Shown here piece by piece: positions 37,274-47,469 of a DNA stretch of 64,000 nucleotides (position 1 is its first letter; each line of letters starts with the position of its first letter). The translations under genes and the position numbers were made by a program. The notes beneath the pieces are model-generated. The model was given only the letters and a program-made list of their open reading frames with translations, had not been told where the DNA came from and did not search any database. The stretch is from Shewanella gaetbuli (lineage in GTDB: Bacteria; Pseudomonadota; Gammaproteobacteria; Enterobacterales; Shewanellaceae), in assembly GCF_023284065.1 (NCBI RefSeq), contig NZ_JAKIKP010000014.1:1-64000 (forward strand), read 5' to 3'.

Positions 37274-37705
37274 TTAACGAGTACGTGGGCATAACTCGTC
37301 AGCACTGAAGAAGTATGCGATTTCACGCTCAGCAGAAGCAACAGCATCTGAACCGTGTACCGCATTTTCATCGATGCTTGAAGCATAATCAGCACGTAAA
37401 GTACCACGAGCTGCGTCAGCTGGGTTAGTCGCACCCATAATTTCGCGGTTAGCTAAAACGGCGTTTTCACCTTCTAAACACTGAACCATGATTGGACCAG
37501 AAGTCATGAAAGCAACTAAAGCGCCAAAGAAAGGACGCTCGCTGTGTTCAGCGTAAAATCCTTCAGCTTGTTCTTTAGTTAAATGTACCATCTTAGAAGC
37601 AATAATCTTAAGACCAGCTGATTCAAAACGGTTATAGATAGCACCAATGTGGTTGTTAGCAACAGCATCAGGCTTAATGATAGAAAATGTGCGTTCGATC
37701 GCCAT
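37274..37705 (-). CDS. ndk: nucleoside diphosphate kinase
   Basis: A 143-residue enzyme that transfers phosphate between nucleoside di- and triphosphates, matching E. coli length. It begins [20 protein letters not shown]. The phosphorylated His lies in [20 protein letters not shown] (about 117), and [20 protein letters not shown] is the nucleotide-binding block. In several gammaproteobacteria ndk lies near the isc operon; here it is separated from fdx by about 3.3 kb holding the ToxR-like pair and a gene desert. Confidence 0.98.
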   Translation of the reverse strand: MAIERTFSIIKPDAVANNHIGAIYNRFESAGLKIIASKMVHLTKEQAEGFYAEHSERPFFGALVAFMTSGPIMVQCLEGENAVLANREIMGATNPADAARGTLRADYASSIDENAVHGSDAVASAEREIAYFFSADELCPRTR

Positions 37706-38079
37706 AACAAGCTTCCTTTATGTGAGCAAGTTTAAAAAATTCGCGCGAATTATACGTAATTAATTGTTAACTGCATAGATGTGATAGCAAAAAGGTTCAA
37801 AAAACATTGACTACTGCGCAGTAAAACATCAATACGCCCTAAAACTTATAAAGCTCAATAAGCAAACATAGCTTAAATAATAAATAATACATTCATGGGC
37901 TACTTTTTCAGTTACCCGCCAAGATACAAAGTTTGATTATATGTTACTTAGGCCATTCAAAAAGAAATGACGCATGCCTAATAATTACAATCAATAAACG
38001 GTACAAGAATGAATTTTTATATTTCTAGTATCTTCTAGCCCAAATAAGTCAGAAATTTAAAAAGCAAGTATTAGCTTAA
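37706..38079. other. ndk promoter region and spacer
   Basis: A minus-strand TATAAT (37749-37754) runs into a GC-rich discriminator inside the 14-base palindrome AATTCGCGCGAATT (37738-37751). This is a plausible ndk -10 box, but the -35 is weak. The rest, toward the ToxS-like gene's 3' end, is AT-rich with no clear terminator or gene. Confidence 0.45.
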
Positions 38080-38634
38080 TTAAGTTAACTTAAAGCAAAG
38101 GAGTTTCGTTTCTTGAACTTTTTTACCACAAGTGACCATATTAGTATCACTTTTGTAACCGATATAAAATTGTTTCAACGTTTCTACAAACCCTTTAGAA
38201 GGTTCATCTTTATGATTTGAAATATGGCTATATACAATCTCATTATAAAAAATTATTGAAGAACCACTAAACATTTTCATCATATAGTCTAAATCACTTT
38301 CTGACTTACCATACACATTGTCAATCCTATATGAGAAGTTATCATTAATACCATTATGAGAAACAGTACCAGATACTTTAATCATAATATCGTTTTCTAA
38401 TTCATTAGTGGACAATGTCAACGTTGCATAGTGAAAATCACTGGTTACGTGCATTTTAATGGAAATTTGACCTAAACTTCCGTCTTCAAGCTCAACATAG
38501 TCCACCTTCTGGATATTGAAATCAGCGATCTTATCTCCAAAATATTTAGAGCTAATAAATATGCCTAAAAATAAAAAGAAAAGTACATACGCTACAATCC
38601 TACTTAACCAAAAATATTTTTCATTAAATATCAT
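38080..38634 (-). CDS. membrane-anchored periplasmic protein, ToxS-like companion
   Basis: A 184-residue protein I do not recognise by family. A short basic N-terminus is followed by a hydrophobic helix (IVAYVLFFLFLGIFIS, about 13-28), then a periplasmic domain rich in beta strands with two cysteines near the end (VTCGKK and LLCFKL), perhaps a disulfide. Its start overlaps the upstream ToxR-like regulator by 11 bases, so it is translationally coupled. The architecture and coupling match ToxS/TcpH-type partners that protect or tune a membrane regulator. That role is inferred; there is no clear sequence match. Confidence 0.65.
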   Translation of the reverse strand: MIFNEKYFWLSRIVAYVLFFLFLGIFISSKYFGDKIADFNIQKVDYVELEDGSLGQISIKMHVTSDFHYATLTLSTNELENDIMIKVSGTVSHNGINDNFSYRIDNVYGKSESDLDYMMKMFSGSSIIFYNEIVYSHISNHKDEPSKGFVETLKQFYIGYKSDTNMVTCGKKVQETKLLCFKLT

Positions 38635-39325
38635 ATTTACACGCCCCTGGTGATGTTAAAAAACTACGTGCTTTATCCTGATTTTCAGCTGAAATTGAAT
38701 AAACTCCTTTATCATCAATACAGTCAATTTCATATGAAATTGAAAAATCATTAATAACGTATAATTTGCTGATGTTATCTGTCATTACATCTGCAAAGTC
38801 TCTTTGAATAAGACTTTTAGCACCATTAAACTTTTTTAAGTACTCTTCATTTAGCGAAATATAACTGACATCACCTTGACTATAAAAATAAACTAATGTT
38901 TTCTCTGGTTTAAACATTAAGTTTGCTGCCACTGCGGAAAGTCCAATAACAACAATAAAAATAAAAACATCAAGTTTTAATAAACGATTTCTAGTTTTTA
39001 TTTTACTCTGATTAACAATATCATCAGAGGGAAGTTCTTCACCAATCAGCTCAATAATGACTGATTTATCTAGCTGATATCCATTATCACAAGTCACAAG
39101 TAAATCTGCAGGAATGATCTTACGTATCTTGGTAATAGCAACAGATACAGAGTTTGTTGATACAACTCTTTCAGGCCAGCCTGCAGCAATTAACTCGTCA
39201 CGGGTAGCTTCTTCACCCCTTTTAAAAAAAAGAAAGATGAGCATATTAAGCTCAGCTTTGGACATTTTATAATTATTATTCTCATGATAAATCAGCTTTC
39301 TACTTGTATCTATTGATAGTTTCAT
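38624..39325 (-). CDS. ToxR/CadC-like membrane-bound winged-helix regulator
   Basis: A 233-residue regulator. Residues about 15-95 form an OmpR/PhoB-type winged helix: LNMLIFLFFKRGEEATRDEL, then GWPERVVSTNSVSVAITKIR (recognition helix) and VTCDNGYQL as the wing. A membrane helix follows at about 118-135 (FIFIVVIGLSAVAANLMF), then a periplasmic domain of about 95 residues ending with CIDDKG and GACKYDI, two cysteines that may pair. There is no receiver domain, as in ToxR, CadC and TcpP. Regulated genes are unknown; adjacent TonB receptors are one possibility. It heads a two-gene unit upstream of a long empty region. Confidence 0.82.
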   Translation of the reverse strand: MKLSIDTSRKLIYHENNNYKMSKAELNMLIFLFFKRGEEATRDELIAAGWPERVVSTNSVSVAITKIRKIIPADLLVTCDNGYQLDKSVIIELIGEELPSDDIVNQSKIKTRNRLLKLDVFIFIVVIGLSAVAANLMFKPEKTLVYFYSQGDVSYISLNEEYLKKFNGAKSLIQRDFADVMTDNISKLYVINDFSISYEIDCIDDKGVYSISAENQDKARSFLTSPGACKYDI

Positions 39326-40919
39326 TTCAACTCACTCGTTTCAAACTTACTTTAACAATCATTTTAGTGATGCGGCATAACCAACACACCGTCTCCCGTA
39401 ACACTTATTACAAATATTAAATGAACCTTAACACCGGAGAATGATAATTAAAAATAATTAAAAATAATTAAACAAGCAAGCAACAACAAAGCGGAAAACT
39501 AGGCAAGAAAGATATTCAATCACTTAAACCCAATACCCGATTTAAATGTCTCAACATTATAGTTAAAAATCAAAAAAATTAAATTAAATTCTTAAAATCA
39601 ATAACTTACACACGAATATTATTGGGGTTAATTCAATATGAAATGTAAAAGTTAAAACATTATGTGGCCTAATTAATATTTTTAATCCATATTTAGCAAC
39701 CCTACATATGATAACAAAAGGTATCATTTGAGTAACATGAAAGTAAAAAACCGGTTTACTTGTCGGCACTTTAAATAAATGAATGAATTCCAGTGACTTA
39801 CAGAAGTCTTACTGACTAACAGGCCACATCCACAACCGAAAAAGATTAATCAATAATAAATGGCTTTTGCTAATTTTAACATCATGTTCGAGGTGATTAG
39901 GTAAAAGTTACTTCCATTCTTCACATCAAAAATGTTCTTTCTGATTACGGATAATCCAGAACACAAACTTCTGCCATTACCACCTATCCAACTGTTTTTT
40001 AAATGATAAACTTATCGATTGGTAAATTGACTTTTAATGAGAATGATGATTTATTCAGCACGACTGACATAAACTCTGGCTAAAAATTAACAATCATAAT
40101 CAGTTCAATACTCTTAAAAAAATAAGCTTAACCAACTTTAAACACAGAGTTAACCCGACACCAACTTTATACCAACCTGAGATCAACAGAAGTAACCCGA
40201 CATTCAAATTATAATTAGACTGCCGATAACTTATGCTTTGCTTATACAGGATTCAATATCGGTGAACATGATAGCCATGGCTTACAACCTAGCTATTGAT
40301 TAAAACAATTAAATTTGAAATTAATCAGTTTAGCTCAATAGTCATTGATGGGTGATTAAAGTTGCTATCAATGGGAGGATATTACAAATTATTGCAGATA
40401 AATATCACTATTAGTTACCATAGTAATAGTTGTAATAAAAAAGTCACAACCGTCAAACACGTAGCATGAAATTGAAAATAAAGTTTAATAGCATTAAAGT
40501 TCAATAATGACTATAAGTCGGTAATTACAAGCAATCTCCACGACTAGTTTGTAACTCAAGTCCAGATGAATAATTTAAAGTAAGCATGAACTATATTCTA
40601 CTTAAGCATCAAAACAAGGTATGAATAAATTCGAAATTTTACGACTGTATTGAAGATAAAGAAATTATTAATAATCGATAGCGCTATCTATTTAAATTTA
40701 AAAAGGCAAAACCTGATCACTAAACTCTTATGGAGTCTGTACTAGGTTTTATCAACATAAACGATTGCGTGATGGCTTCATTACATTGATTTACATCAGT
40801 ACAATCTAGGGTTGAATTGATAGAAGTAACCACTTTAAGACATGTCGTATATCACTATTTAGCTTTCGAAAGAATAAAGGCTTAAGTTAAGGTAAGATCT
40901 TCAGATGAGAAAATTGAAT
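39326..40919. other. 1.6-kb AT-rich gene-free stretch
   Basis: I find no ORF with a credible ribosome site on either strand. The region has homopolymer-rich, low-complexity patches such as three near copies of AAATAATTA near 39446. It also has a nested hairpin at 40708-40750, where AAAACCT pairs with AGGTTTT and ACTC with GAGT inside. It must hold the promoter of the ToxR-like gene. It may be degraded coding DNA, a landing site, or a home for an untranslated RNA; the sequence alone does not decide. Confidence 0.55.
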
Positions 40920-40946
40920 AAGGGTGAATGTGGCACATTCACCCTT
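40920..40946 (-). terminator. terminator-like hairpin after the isc operon
   Basis: AAGGGTGAATGTG-G-CACATTCACCCTT, a 13-base stem beginning 15 bases after the fdx stop. On the minus strand it is followed by ATTCAATTTT, so the T-run is imperfect. Confidence 0.75.
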
Positions 40947-40960
40947 GAATTGATTAGTGC

Positions 40961-41299
40961 TTAATGACCTTCTGATACCATGTTAATAGTGTATTTAGGA
41001 ATATCAATTACCATATCACATTCAACAACTTTGGCTTGGCAAGATAATCGACTTTCTGGCTCAAGTCCCCATGCTTTATCAAGCATATCATCTTCAAGTT
41101 CATCACTTTCTTCAAGTTCGTTAAAGCCTTCACGAACTACAACATGACAAGTTGTGCAGGCACAAGACTTCTCACACGCATGTTCAATATGAATACCATT
41201 ACGTAATGCAACGTTTAATATGGTCTCCCCTACTTCAGCTTCTAATACAGCCCCATCAGGACAAAGCTCTTCGTGAGGTAAAAAAACTAATTGTGGCAT
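40961..41299 (-). CDS. fdx: ISC-type 2Fe-2S ferredoxin
   Basis: A 112-residue adrenodoxin-type ferredoxin that supplies electrons for cluster assembly on IscU. The four cluster cysteines lie in HACEKSCACTTCH (three ligands, about 42-51) and RLSCQAKV (fourth, about 87). MPQLVFLPHEELCPDG and DMLDKAWGLEPESR are typical. It lies eight bases after hscA and is the last gene of the operon. iscX, which often follows fdx, is not found here. Confidence 0.97.
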   Translation of the reverse strand: MPQLVFLPHEELCPDGAVLEAEVGETILNVALRNGIHIEHACEKSCACTTCHVVVREGFNELEESDELEDDMLDKAWGLEPESRLSCQAKVVECDMVIDIPKYTINMVSEGH

Positions 41300-41307
41300 G
41301 CTCTCAC

Positions 41308-43167
41308 CTATATATTATCGACAGACTGGCCCTTTAAAGCCGCTTTGATCGAGTTATCCATACGTTTTGCCGCAAAGTCTTGAGTTTGGGCATCTAAATC
41401 ATTGATGGCTTTTTCAATTGCATCAACATCATCTTTCTGTGCAGTTATTCCGAGGTTTGCTATTGCATCTTGTAGTGCAACACGCTCATCATCAGGCAAT
41501 AAGTCACCATCTTTTTGAAGAGCTGCACTCAGAGACTCTATTACTCTTGCTGCTTCAACTTTCTGTTCGGCTAACATACGACGCGTTATATCATCTTTAG
41601 CATGTTTCATCGAGTCTTTTAACATGGTCGCAATTTCGTCATCAGATAAACCAAAAGACGGTTTAACCTGTATCGACGTTTTAACTTCAGTTGACTTTTC
41701 CATTGCTGTAACACTTAGCAAGCCATCAGCATCTACTTGGAATGTTACGCGAATATGTGCTGCGCCTGCGGCTAAAGCAGGTATGCCTTGCAATGTAAAC
41801 CGAGCTAATGAACGACAATCATCCACTAGTTCACGTTCACCTTGTACAACATGAAAAGCCATTGCTGTTTGGCCATCTTTAAAAGTGGTAAATTCTTGTG
41901 CTTTAGCAACAGGAATAGTGGTATTACGCGTCACTACTTTTTCAACCAAGCCGCCCATGGTTTCAATACCAAGCGAGAGTGGAATAACATCTAACAGCAA
42001 TAAATCAGACTCAGGCTTATTGCCCACCAAAATATCGGCCTGAATTGCTGCGCCAATGGCAACCACTCTGTCAGGGTCAATTGAGGTTAACGGTGTTTTA
42101 TTAAAAAAGTGCTCAACTTCACTTCGCACTAATGGCACACGAGTTGAACCGCCTACCATAACCGTTTCGATAACTTCATCAATAGACACTTTTGCATCAC
42201 GTAAAGTACGACGACAACTGCTAATGGTTTTTTTCACTAGCGGAGCAATAATAGTGTTAAATGTTTCTTGGCTAACTTCACATTCTAGTAATTGGTTATC
42301 AAAGGTCACTGTGGCAGTCACCTCGTTTGAAACTGTTAAAGCTTCTTTAACTCTGCGAGCTTCAATCAGTAATTGTCTTGCTTGTGAAGACGTTAATTGG
42401 CTTAATTGCCATGTGTTTTTGAAATGCTCAACTAATAAGCGGTCAAAGTCGTCACCGCCTAGGGCTGAATCACCACCCGTTGCTAATACTTCAAATACCC
42501 CTTTGTTGAGGCGCAGGATTGAGATATCAAAAGTGCCACCGCCTAAATCATAAATAGCAATAACGCCTTCTTGCTTAGAGTCTAATCCGTAAGCAATAGC
42601 TGCCGCTGTAGGTTCGTTTAACAAGCGAAGCACTTTAACACCTATCAATTCAGCGGCATCCTTAGTGCCTTGTCGCTGAGCATCGTCAAAGTAGGCTGGT
42701 ACTGTTATCACTGCACCTTGTAAATCACCACCGAGTGTCTTTTCTGCTCTTGCTATAAGCGGCTTTAAGATTTCAGCAGAAACTTGAACAGGGTTAACTT
42801 TTCCCTGCTGAGTCACAAACACAGGTAAACCATTTTCACTGGCTTCAAATTGATAAGCAAGTTGGCCGTCGCGTTGTTGAATGTCTTGTAGGCTTCTACC
42901 CATAAAACGCTTAACGGAAACGATGGTGTTACTAGGATCCATTGCTGACAAAGCCTGAGCTTCATCGCCAACTAGGACATTTTTTTCACCGTAATGTACA
43001 ACAGAAGGTAATGAATGCTGCCCTTGTTCATCGGTTAAGGTAGAGGCTTCTCCACTTCGAACAGCCGCGACTAAAGAGTTAGTTGTACCTAAGTCAATTC
43101 CAACAGCAAGCTTATGTTGGTGAGGTGCTGCGCTCTGTCCTGGTTCAGCAATTTGCAAAAGTGCCAT
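41308..43167 (-). CDS. hscA: Fe-S assembly Hsp70 chaperone HscA
   Basis: A 619-residue specialised Hsp70 (E. coli 616) that releases clusters from IscU with its co-chaperone HscB. The ATPase domain shows [54 protein letters not shown] and [14 protein letters not shown]. The substrate domain begins at [20 protein letters not shown], the HscA form of the linker. It recognises the LPPVK motif of IscU, present in this window's IscU. It lies 46 bases after hscB. Confidence 0.98.
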   Translation of the reverse strand: MALLQIAEPGQSAAPHQHKLAVGIDLGTTNSLVAAVRSGEASTLTDEQGQHSLPSVVHYGEKNVLVGDEAQALSAMDPSNTIVSVKRFMGRSLQDIQQRDGQLAYQFEASENGLPVFVTQQGKVNPVQVSAEILKPLIARAEKTLGGDLQGAVITVPAYFDDAQRQGTKDAAELIGVKVLRLLNEPTAAAIAYGLDSKQEGVIAIYDLGGGTFDISILRLNKGVFEVLATGGDSALGGDDFDRLLVEHFKNTWQLSQLTSSQARQLLIEARRVKEALTVSNEVTATVTFDNQLLECEVSQETFNTIIAPLVKKTISSCRRTLRDAKVSIDEVIETVMVGGSTRVPLVRSEVEHFFNKTPLTSIDPDRVVAIGAAIQADILVGNKPESDLLLLDVIPLSLGIETMGGLVEKVVTRNTTIPVAKAQEFTTFKDGQTAMAFHVVQGERELVDDCRSLARFTLQGIPALAAGAAHIRVTFQVDADGLLSVTAMEKSTEVKTSIQVKPSFGLSDDEIATMLKDSMKHAKDDITRRMLAEQKVEAARVIESLSAALQKDGDLLPDDERVALQDAIANLGITAQKDDVDAIEKAINDLDAQTQDFAAKRMDNSIKAALKGQSVDNI

Positions 43168-43213
43168 AGTTTTCCAACTTTTTTAATAATAAACTCAATA
43201 AGTTTATAAAAAT

Positions 43214-43738
43214 TTAGTCCAATAGATCATCTTCAATACGAGTTAATTCATCTTGCAGCTTAGCCATAAATTTAAGCTTACGCACTTGTTCAGCAGCAGA
43301 TTTGTCATCTTGCTCCTGCTCTGAGGCTAATAATTCTGCTAATAAATTAAAAAGTGATTTTTCATAGGATGCAAACGAATCATACAACTCATCAATCTTG
43401 TCTTGTGGCGCATTGGAGTGAGAAATATCATCTAGCATTTCACGCCATTCCATTTGCTGCATTAAGAAGGTTGTATCTTTTACGGTGGTTGTTTCGTGAC
43501 TTAAATCTATTCCACGCAGGCTAAGCATATGCTCTGCACGTCTTAGCGGATTTTTGAGTGTTTGGTAACCATCATTAACTTGTGCTGTACGTTGTACAGA
43601 TAAAAGTTTTTGTTGTTCTGATTGGCTAGCAAATTTGTCTGGATGAACCGCCTTTTGCAGTTCGCGGTAGCGTTCTGCAAGGTTGGCGGTATCAACAGTA
43701 AAGACAGGATCAAGGTCAAAAAGTTCGAAGTAATTCAT
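43214..43738 (-). CDS. hscB: Fe-S assembly J-protein HscB
   Basis: A 174-residue J-domain co-chaperone. The J-domain HPD loop is in [18 protein letters not shown] (about 31-48), preceded by [13 protein letters not shown]. The C-terminal helical bundle (about 80-170) binds IscU, with [13 protein letters not shown] and [10 protein letters not shown] as family marks. Length matches E. coli HscB (171). It sits between iscA and hscA. Confidence 0.97.
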   Translation of the reverse strand: MNYFELFDLDPVFTVDTANLAERYRELQKAVHPDKFASQSEQQKLLSVQRTAQVNDGYQTLKNPLRRAEHMLSLRGIDLSHETTTVKDTTFLMQQMEWREMLDDISHSNAPQDKIDELYDSFASYEKSLFNLLAELLASEQEQDDKSAAEQVRKLKFMAKLQDELTRIEDDLLD

Positions 43739-43780
43739 TAAATCGGAATCTTACTTACAGTGTGTATCGCTAGCGAATAC

Positions 43781-44104
43781 TTAGACGGTAAAACTTTCAC
43801 CGCAGCCGCATTCGCCTTTAGCGTTTGGATTGTTAAACTGAAAACCTTCATTAAGGCCTTCTTTAACAAAGTCTAACTCGATGCCTTGCAAATAGATAAA
43901 GCTTTTGGCGTCGATGATGATGTTTACACCATCAATAGTATATAACTCATCATCGTCATTTAACTCATCTACAAACTCAAGTACATAAGCCATTCCTGAA
44001 CAACCAGATGTTCTTAACCCAAGGCGTAAACCCAAACCTTTGCCACGATTATCGAGGAAAGATCTTACACGTTCAGCCGCTGCTGGGGTCATTGAAATTG
44101 CCAT
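43781..44104 (-). CDS. iscA: A-type Fe-S carrier IscA
   Basis: A 107-residue A-type carrier. The three conserved cysteines are in [15 protein letters not shown] (about 35) and GECGCGESF (about 99 and 101). [17 protein letters not shown] is a typical beginning. It receives clusters or iron and passes them to target proteins. It lies 15 bases after iscU. Confidence 0.97.
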   Translation of the reverse strand: MAISMTPAAAERVRSFLDNRGKGLGLRLGLRTSGCSGMAYVLEFVDELNDDDELYTIDGVNIIIDAKSFIYLQGIELDFVKEGLNEGFQFNNPNAKGECGCGESFTV

Positions 44105-44119
44105 CTTTAACTCCAGGAA

Positions 44120-44503
44120 TTACTTAGACTGTTTAGTTTTGTACTCTTCAATTGCTGCTTTAATGGCGTCTTCAGCCAAAATTGAACAATGAATTTTTAC
44201 AGGGGGTAAAGCAAGTTCTTCGGCTATATCTGCATTTTTAATGCTCGCAGCTTCGTCTACTGTTTTACCTTTTACCCATTCAGTAACAAGTGAGCTTGAT
44301 GCAATTGCACTACCGCATCCATAGGTTTTAAACTTGGCATCTTCAATAATACCATTGTCACCTATTTTAAGTTGTAATTTCATTACGTCACCACAAGCGG
44401 GTGCGCCAACCATACCGGTGACAACTGATGAGTCATCTTTGTCAAATGAACCTACGTTACGTGGATTCTCATAATGATCGATTACTTTTTCACTGTAAGC
44501 CAT
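44120..44503 (-). CDS. iscU: Fe-S scaffold IscU
   Basis: A 127-residue scaffold. Cluster-binding cysteines lie in VGAPACGDVMKLQLKIG (about 37), KFKTYGCGSAIASSSL (about 63) and VKIHCSILAEDAIKAA (about 106). The HscA-binding LPPVK motif immediately precedes the third. MAYSEKVIDHYENPRNVGSF is the classical start. It lies 57 bases after iscS. Confidence 0.98.
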   Translation of the reverse strand: MAYSEKVIDHYENPRNVGSFDKDDSSVVTGMVGAPACGDVMKLQLKIGDNGIIEDAKFKTYGCGSAIASSSLVTEWVKGKTVDEAASIKNADIAEELALPPVKIHCSILAEDAIKAAIEEYKTKQSK

Positions 44504-44560
44504 GATACTGCTCCTAGATCTCTTTCGTTAATTCAGTTGGTATTAGTGGTAAATCATCAA

Positions 44561-45775
44561 TTAGTGATGAGCCCATTGAACCTGATTCAAATCGATACCA
44601 TCTTTAAACATCTCCCATAATGGAGACATTTCACGCAACTTATCGATAGAGTTAGTGATTGTGTTAATTGCATGTTCAATTTCTTCATCAGTGGTAAAAC
44701 GACCGATTGAGAATCGAATTGAACTGTGTGCCATTTCATCATTTAGCCCTAATGCACGAAGTACATAGCTAGGCTCTAAGCTGGCTGAAGTACATGCAGA
44801 ACCCGATGAAACCGCTAAATCTTTTAACGCCATCATTAATGATTCACCTTCAACAAAGTTGAAACTGACATTAAAGATACCGCAATAGCCTTGTTCCATA
44901 TCGCCATTAATATAGGTTTCTTCGATATGGTTAATACCCGCCCAAAGCTTGTCTCGTAAGCGGCGAATACTTGCGCTATCTTTTTCCATGTCTTGTTTAG
45001 CTATTGCCGCAGCCTCACCTAAACCAACAATTTGATGGGTAGCAAGCGTACCACTACGCATACCACGTTCATGTCCACCACCGTGCATTTGAGACTCTAA
45101 ACGGATACGAGGTTTACGACGAACATAAAGTGCACCAATCCCTTTAGGGCCGTACATTTTATGGCCAGAAATTGAGATCAAATCAACTTTTGTTTGTTGA
45201 ACATCTAGTGGAATTTTACCCGCGCTCTGTGCCGCATCCATATGGAAGAAAACACCCTTAGCGCGACATAATTCACCAATCGCATTGATATCCTGAATCA
45301 CACCAATTTCATTATTAACATGCATGATGCTCACTAAAATAGTGTCTTCTTTTAATGCTTCTTCAACGCGTGAAATTGGGATAATACCATTAGCATCAGG
45401 CTCTAAATAAGTGACTTCATAGCCTTCACGCTCTAACTGGCGGCATGTATCTAAAGTTGCTTTGTGCTCAGTCTTGCTGGTAATAATATGTTTGCCCTTC
45501 TTATTATAGAAATGGGCAATACCTTTAATAGCAAGGTTAGTTGATTCTGTTGCACCTGAGGTGAAAACAATTTCGCGATGGTCAGCATTAATTAAATCAG
45601 CAACTTGATTTCGGGCGACGTCAACCGCCTCTTCAGCTTGCCAACCATAACGATGTGAACGAGAGGCAGGATTACCAAATACTCCGTCCATAGTCATATG
45701 TTGAACCATTTTCTCTGCGACACGCGGATCTACAGGGGTTGTTGCGGCATAATCTAGATAGATAGGAAGCTTCAT
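44561..45775 (-). CDS. iscS: cysteine desulfurase IscS
   Basis: A 404-residue PLP enzyme, exactly the E. coli length, that converts cysteine to alanine and delivers persulfide sulfur to IscU and other acceptors. The PLP lysine lies in [20 protein letters not shown] (about 206), and the persulfide cysteine in [20 protein letters not shown] (about 328). [20 protein letters not shown] opens the protein. Its cysteine supply is linked to cysE two genes upstream. Confidence 0.98.
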   Translation of the reverse strand: MKLPIYLDYAATTPVDPRVAEKMVQHMTMDGVFGNPASRSHRYGWQAEEAVDVARNQVADLINADHREIVFTSGATESTNLAIKGIAHFYNKKGKHIITSKTEHKATLDTCRQLEREGYEVTYLEPDANGIIPISRVEEALKEDTILVSIMHVNNEIGVIQDINAIGELCRAKGVFFHMDAAQSAGKIPLDVQQTKVDLISISGHKMYGPKGIGALYVRRKPRIRLESQMHGGGHERGMRSGTLATHQIVGLGEAAAIAKQDMEKDSASIRRLRDKLWAGINHIEETYINGDMEQGYCGIFNVSFNFVEGESLMMALKDLAVSSGSACTSASLEPSYVLRALGLNDEMAHSSIRFSIGRFTTDEEIEHAINTITNSIDKLREMSPLWEMFKDGIDLNQVQWAHH

Positions 45776-45864
45776 AACACACTCCGTACTTAGCAGTCTC
45801 AGCTGAGGCTACATACAACGTACAAATAATAATTATATTTAAATCAACATCATGACGTTATAAT

Positions 45865-46326
45865 TTATAAACTAACACGATGTTCCTGCTGCATTTCATC
45901 TTGCTTTAAAGAGATAAACTGTACGTCTCTTTTGTTCATCAAACCTGCAAGTGTAATACTGTTCAAAAATTCTGAAATCTGTTTACTTAAATCACCCCAT
46001 AATGAATGGGTTAAGCAACGAGTACCACTTTGGCAATTACCTTGCCCTTGGCAACGAGTAGCGTCAACAGACTCATCAACGGCATGGACAACCATACCCA
46101 CTGATATATCGTCTGCTTCTAAACCTAATCGATATCCGCCACCTGGGCCACGTACACTTGATACGAGGCCATGCTTACGAAGCTTTGCGAAGAGTTGCTC
46201 AAGATATGACAGCGAAATCCCCTGCCTTTCAGATATATCTGCTAATGGAACGGGTCCTGTAGCAGAGTGAATCGCAACATCCAGCATAGCTGTTACTGCG
46301 TAGCGACCTTTGGATGTTAGTTTCAT
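45865..46326 (-). CDS. iscR: Fe-S cluster-sensing repressor IscR
   Basis: A 153-residue Rrf2-family regulator. The winged helix comes from [20 protein letters not shown] and [20 protein letters not shown]. The 2Fe-2S cysteines lie in [16 protein letters not shown] (about 92, 98 and 104), with the His ligand following. I chose the ATG at 46326 because it gives the family N-terminus; an upstream in-frame start would lie inside the promoter. The promoter carries two IscR-type sites, so autoregulation by cluster demand is expected. Confidence 0.97.
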   Translation of the reverse strand: MKLTSKGRYAVTAMLDVAIHSATGPVPLADISERQGISLSYLEQLFAKLRKHGLVSSVRGPGGGYRLGLEADDISVGMVVHAVDESVDATRCQGQGNCQSGTRCLTHSLWGDLSKQISEFLNSITLAGLMNKRDVQFISLKQDEMQQEHRVSL

Positions 46327-46357
46327 AACGTTTACTGCTCCCAAATAGTATGGAGCA

Positions 46358-46415
46358 ATTTGAACATACCCGAGTATTTTAGTCAAGTATTTATCCTACT
46401 AATTTAGTAGGGTAT
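46358..46415 (-). promoter_or_regulatory. iscR promoter with two IscR (type 1) sites
   Basis: On the minus strand TTGACT (46381-46386), 17 bases, TCAAAT (46358-46363) is a good sigma-70 promoter. Site A (46366-46390) covers the -35 and spacer and reads ATACTTGACT...ACTCGGGTAT. Site B (46392-46415) lies just upstream and contains the perfect palindrome CCTACTAA-T-TTAGTAGG (plus strand 46395-46411). Both follow the E. coli type 1 IscR pattern ATASYYGACT...AGTCRRSTAT closely. Position and form support repression by holo-IscR. Confidence 0.85.
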
Positions 46416-46504
46416 ATACTTGAGTGAAAGACTCGAAAAATGACATAAAGGAAACACTAAAACAGCATTAAAATTTGCTGACGTATTTAACCTTTTTATG
46501 GGAT

Positions 46505-46552
46505 AAGATTCAATGCCAATACAGGATTAATTGGTATATTGGCATTGAATCT
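46505..46552. terminator. 17-bp perfect inverted repeat after cysE
   Basis: The arms 46505-46521 and 46536-46552 are exact complements (AAGATTCAATGCCAATA and its partner) around a 14-base loop. It lies about 77 bases after the cysE stop and upstream of the isc promoter. There is no T-run, so it may be a Rho-boundary hairpin, a processing site, or a large operator rather than an intrinsic terminator. Confidence 0.6.
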
Positions 46553-46628
46553 TAACTGTTTGTGACTGAATTAGATTTTTGTACAAATTTTGTGAACAAT
46601 TTTTGTACTAATCAACAACGCAAAGCGA

Positions 46629-47450
46629 TTAGATGCTGGGATCAAATTCGGTGATTTCTTTCTGACGCTTTTTAGCGGCTGCCTTTTCTGCTTCATCAAA
46701 ATCATCCACATTCAATTCTGGTAGCTTGTCAGTACACACCTCACCACCCATTGTCTGCACAGCTTGACATAACTCTTGCACTTTTGAGTCCATTAGATGC
46801 ATGTGGTCCAACATTTGGCCAATAGCATTTGCGACAGGGTCGGGATTGTCAGGCGACACAGCATAAGCATCAAAGCCATATTTTTTTGCCATTTCTGTGC
46901 GGCGTTCGGTTTTCTCTTTAGACTGTTTGCTGGGTGAGGCAACGACTCTTCCAGGAATACCAACAACGGTATGATCAGGTTCTACGTCTTTAACCACCAC
47001 AGAGTTTGAGCCCACTCTGGCCCCATCATGCATGGTGATTGGTCCAAGTATTTTAGCACCCGCACCAATAACAACATTATTACCTAATGTAGGGTGACGT
47101 TTACCCGCTTGCCAAGTTGTTCCACCTAAAGTAACTGAGTGATATAACGTGCAATCATCACCAATTTCAGCAGTTTCACCAATCACAACGCCCATGCCAT
47201 GGTCGATAAAAAAACGCCTACCAATGGTTGCACCAGGATGAATTTCAACGCCGGTTAACCAACGAGAAAAAGTAGACAAACAACGTGCCGTTAAGCGCCA
47301 GTTATTTCGCCAAAACTTATTACTTAGCCTATGGAGCCAAATAGCATGCATACCAGGATAGTTAAGTAGAATTTCGATGGTACTATTAGCCGCAGGATCA
47401 CGATGATAGATTGATTCGATATCTTCTTTTAACCTAGATCTTACACTCAT
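46629..47450 (-). CDS. cysE: serine O-acetyltransferase
   Basis: A 273-residue hexapeptide-repeat acetyltransferase making O-acetylserine, the cysteine precursor. The N-terminal helical part is short ([20 protein letters not shown]), the EpsC/NifP-like form. The left-handed beta-helix runs about 65-160 with [30 protein letters not shown] and [14 protein letters not shown]. Residues 185-273 form a charged tail absent from E. coli CysE, ending [13 protein letters not shown]. It lies 19 bases after trmJ and just upstream of iscR, coupling cysteine supply to Fe-S assembly. Confidence 0.93.
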   Translation of the reverse strand: MSVRSRLKEDIESIYHRDPAANSTIEILLNYPGMHAIWLHRLSNKFWRNNWRLTARCLSTFSRWLTGVEIHPGATIGRRFFIDHGMGVVIGETAEIGDDCTLYHSVTLGGTTWQAGKRHPTLGNNVVIGAGAKILGPITMHDGARVGSNSVVVKDVEPDHTVVGIPGRVVASPSKQSKEKTERRTEMAKKYGFDAYAVSPDNPDPVANAIGQMLDHMHLMDSKVQELCQAVQTMGGEVCTDKLPELNVDDFDEAEKAAAKKRQKEITEFDPSI

Positions 47451-47469
47451 GTTAATCCCTTATTGATCG

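Noticed and set aside
37198..37434. A 78-residue frame overlapping ndk and its terminator
   Set aside because: It runs through the TTCG terminator and overlaps ndk in another frame.
39436..39456. Fur box upstream of the ToxR-like gene
   Set aside because: GAGAATGATAATT matches only the left half of the 19-base consensus; the right half does not fit.
39584..39769. A 61-residue minus-strand frame in the gene desert
   Set aside because: It has no ribosome site and a composition like translated AT-rich DNA; it is left out as a gene.
40171..40185. Second MITE end (TATACCAACC)
   Set aside because: One base differs in the terminus, and there is no matching inverted end within 300 bases.
42056..42553. 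A 165-residue plus-strand frame opposite hscA
   Set aside because: It is antisense to a conserved Hsp70 gene; its length is explained by codon bias on the opposite strand.
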